This document shows positions 5,161-7,136 of a stretch of 7,136 nucleotides of DNA, one piece after another. Where the stretch lies: positions 1 to 7,136 of the forward strand of contig CBDUWQ010000203.1 in assembly GCA_965370965.1 (NCBI GenBank). Direction: 5' to 3'. A program made the translations under genes and the position numbers. The DNA is from GH45 sp965370965 (GTDB taxonomy: Bacteria > Bacteroidota > Bacteroidia > Bacteroidales > SZUA-534). The notes below the pieces were generated by a model, which had not been told where the DNA came from, made no database searches, and saw only the letters and a program-made list of their open reading frames with translations. Position 1 is the stretch's first letter. Every line of letters begins with the position of its first letter.

Positions 5161-7136
5161 CTACTTTCTAATAATATCCCCTTGTTGATTGTTGGTAAAT
5201 GTATTATTGTATTGTGGGTTATCAAAATCATAATCAAGAGAACCTGATTCGACTACAATTCCGTAGCCAGCACTATTAGCAATGGTGGTATTAAGCATTT
5301 CACGAAATTCATTACTTCCAGTTGGAGTTGCAGATACAACGTTTGCTTTCTCTGTTGCTCCTGGTAGTATAAATTCACCACCGTTTTTTATTATAACATG
5401 TTCAATACCAAATCTGCCACCTAGATATACTCCTCCCCAAGAACCTGGTGTTCCAGCTTCTCCATCAAGAATTATTGGTTCATTGGCTATGCCTCTAAAA
5501 GATAAACTTTCGTTAGGATTTGTTCTAAGTAAAGAACGACCTGCTTTAAACTTCAAAATTACCCCAGGTTCGAGAGTAAATCGCTGACCATCTAAAATAT
5601 CAGCATCTATCAGGTAAAAATTATCATTACCTAAACCATACCACGGATAATATTCATTTGGGGTACCATCTCCTTGAACTAAAAATGCTGGAATACCAAG
5701 AGTTAATTCAAAGATATTATTCTTACCTAAACGAAATGATTGACCAACCGACATGGCATTTGTACGAACAGCCGCCATTGCTGTGTTTTTGAAAATAGTG
5801 CTTTGTAATTCGAAAAATGTTTCTTCTTTTGAAGGATTATAATATCCGTATCCTCCAGAATTAATAATACTGCATTTTTGAAGAAGACCAACACTAGCTG
5901 CAGTGTATAGTGCAGCTGGTGCTTCAGCTTCAAACGCGCCTATTTTTATTTTGCCATAGCCAGCATTTCTAATTACCACATTCTGGCAATCTACAGCAAG
6001 ATTAGATACTTTAAACACTGATGCTATACCCTTCCAGTGGGCTCCATCTAAACCATCAAAAACAATAGAACCAACTGTTACCCGAGCAAGTATTTTTTTC
6101 TCTGCCAATATTGCCGCTCCCTCTTTCATGTAAATAGTAGTACTGCCTTCTGCATAAATTTGCGATCCAGCCCAAAAATCACCATCAATATAAAATTTAC
6201 CTCCTGGCTCAAATATGAACATATTCTTGTGTGCAACATCCATTTCTCCTGAACTGTTGGGGATTAAAATAGAATATTCATGTGATTCAGGATAGATATT
6301 TGGGAAATTATATGAGAAAAATGCCAGAAATACAATAGGCACCTTCATAGGATGTTTATACGAAAAACGATTACTATGCACAGTACCCGATCCAGTAATT
6401 TGATTCAGCGCCAGAATATCATAAGATTGCGAATTAATAAACTCATTGTTACTTACCCTCTCAATACTGGTATTAATACCGCTTAATATTATTACTCCAG
6501 CCTCATCCAGTCCAACGAATGCTTCTGCTCCGGCATTTGATATTTCAGCATCGGTCAGGAAAATTTTACCGTTCTCAACCAAAATACCCTTCCAACCATT
6601 GTCGCCATATAAAACTACATTATGTGCTATAATCTGTGGGTCTTCATTAATGTTTGTAAAGTGCCCTCCTGCTTTTATATAAATTCCTGTTCCAGATCGA
6701 AACTCAATACGAACATTTTCATCAGCAACTGACAATACAAAACCATCGTCAACAACTAAATCGCTAGTAACAATATAGTCGGGGAGTTCTGCATCTGGCT
6801 GAATATTAGTAAGAATCATATTTTCTGTTAATGTACCACCTATTTCAACAGCGCCAGCTGTTATTATGGTTACTTGATCTTTGCTCGAATCCTCTCCTGA
6901 TATTACTTCTAAAGTAAAAGTATATACATCGTTAGTTGGAGGCACAAAAGTAGGGTGGGCGGTTGTTATGTCCTGAAAATTAATTTCATCTTCAGGTACA
7001 TTACCACTATAGCTCCATTCATATAAAAAACCATCGGGTCCCTCAGATGCACTTCCATCTAAAGTTATTTCTTTAAATGGTGTAGTTGTTTGGTTTATTC
7101 CTGCATCTGCATGCAATGGTATGGGTGGACTTGTAG
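5161..7136 (-). CDS. PKD-domain and right-handed beta-helix repeat protein, N-terminus cut by window edge
   Basis: Probably a secreted or surface-anchored structural, adhesive or glycan-binding protein; no enzymatic motif was recognised. The frame is open to the window edge, giving 657 visible residues to the TAG at 5161-5163. The true start, signal peptide or lipobox lies beyond 7136; the TTG at 7114-7116 is in the middle of a domain and is not the start. A PKD-like domain occupies about 6862-7110: A-D-A-G-I-N-Q-T, then T-L-D-G-S-A-S, D-G near the middle, and Y-T-F-T-L-E-V in the last strand. The rest is a parallel beta-helix with many short strands, N-x-x-F and N-S-x-x-Y turns, and three related modules, each with a W-K/G-G-I/V core followed by N-A-G or N-G-G. 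The end (N-T-F-T-N-N-Q-Q-G-D-I-I-R-K) is helix-type sequence, with no type IX secretion C-terminal domain visible. It is followed 69 bp later by the DUF3124 lipoprotein gene. Confidence 0.82.
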   Translation of the reverse strand, partial: TSPPIPLHADAGINQTTTPFKEITLDGSASEGPDGFLYEWSYSGNVPEDEINFQDITTAHPTFVPPTNDVYTFTLEVISGEDSSKDQVTIITAGAVEIGGTLTENMILTNIQPDAELPDYIVTSDLVVDDGFVLSVADENVRIEFRSGTGIYIKAGGHFTNINEDPQIIAHNVVLYGDNGWKGILVENGKIFLTDAEISNAGAEAFVGLDEAGVIILSGINTSIERVSNNEFINSQSYDILALNQITGSGTVHSNRFSYKHPMKVPIVFLAFFSYNFPNIYPESHEYSILIPNSSGEMDVAHKNMFIFEPGGKFYIDGDFWAGSQIYAEGSTTIYMKEGAAILAEKKILARVTVGSIVFDGLDGAHWKGIASVFKVSNLAVDCQNVVIRNAGYGKIKIGAFEAEAPAALYTAASVGLLQKCSIINSGGYGYYNPSKEETFFELQSTIFKNTAMAAVRTNAMSVGQSFRLGKNNIFELTLGIPAFLVQGDGTPNEYYPWYGLGNDNFYLIDADILDGQRFTLEPGVILKFKAGRSLLRTNPNESLSFRGIANEPIILDGEAGTPGSWGGVYLGGRFGIEHVIIKNGGEFILPGATEKANVVSATPTGSNEFREMLNTTIANSAGYGIVVESGSLDYDFDNPQYNNTFTNNQQGDIIRK
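5257..6783 (-). other. Three degenerate protein-level modules inside the beta-helix gene
   Basis: Three stretches share one plan: a start like Y-I/L-I-x(n)-L/F-x-x-x-x-G, a strand set, then a W-K-G-I-like core and an I-x-N-A-G-like turn. Module A spans about 6412-6783 (core tryptophan codon at 6592-6594), module B about 5842-6276 (tryptophan at 6034-6036) and module C about 5257-5622 (tryptophan at 5437-5439). The cores read G-W-K-G-I, H-W-K-G-I and S-W-G-G-V-Y, followed about 18-23 residues later by S-N-A-G, R-N-A-G and K-N-G-G. The DNA is not visibly repeated, so the duplication is old. Boundaries are approximate. Confidence 0.5.

Noticed and set aside
5282..5587. Plus-strand open frame of 101 codons
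   Set aside because: Antisense to the last beta-helix module; composition is that of a shadow frame.
6446..6682. Plus-strand open frame of 78 codons
   Set aside because: Antisense to the first beta-helix module; no supporting leader or domain.
7114..7116. TTG as the start codon of the beta-helix gene
   Set aside because: The frame stays open to the window edge and the codon falls at the beginning of a PKD domain, so a true start with an export signal must lie beyond the window.

Overview
This AT-rich window looks like a chromosomal segment of a member of the Bacteroidota. Four things point that way: no start codon has a recognisable Shine-Dalgarno sequence (the leaders are A/T-rich instead), a lipoprotein has a short L-L-S-C lipobox followed by a K-E-E run like a Bacteroidota surface-export signal, NhaA has the long charged central loop I associate with this group, and an aspartase carries an N-terminal signal peptide. 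Class or genus cannot be settled from the window. No RNA genes, CRISPR arrays, insertion sequences or integrase genes were seen.

All five genes lie on the minus strand, so transcription runs from high to low coordinates. In that order they are: a large PKD plus parallel beta-helix protein (5161-7136, N-terminus beyond the window); a DUF3124 lipoprotein (4540-5091); a Kef-type CPA2 cation/proton antiporter with a C-terminal Rossmann/RCK domain (2808-4427); an NhaA Na+/H+ antiporter (1393-2727); and a signal-peptide-bearing aspartate ammonia-lyase (1-1274, C-terminus beyond the window). Gaps are 69, 112, 80 and 118 bp. The clearest candidate transcript end is a perfect 26-bp palindrome overlapping the nhaA stop codon, so aspA is probably a separate unit. 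The other genes could be read together or in short units.

Functionally, the centre of the window is a pair of cation/proton antiporters of two unrelated families (NhaA and CPA2-RCK), which suggests a role in sodium, potassium and pH homeostasis. Next to them is a lipoprotein of unknown function that may reach the cell surface, and a repetitive secreted or surface protein. The aspartase keeps its catalytic serine loop but appears to be exported, and it carries unusual residues at two active-site-proximal positions. No known defence or mobile system is recognisable. The points most worth following up are the exported aspartase, the DUF3124/antiporter association, the three-module beta-helix protein and the palindrome at the nhaA end.
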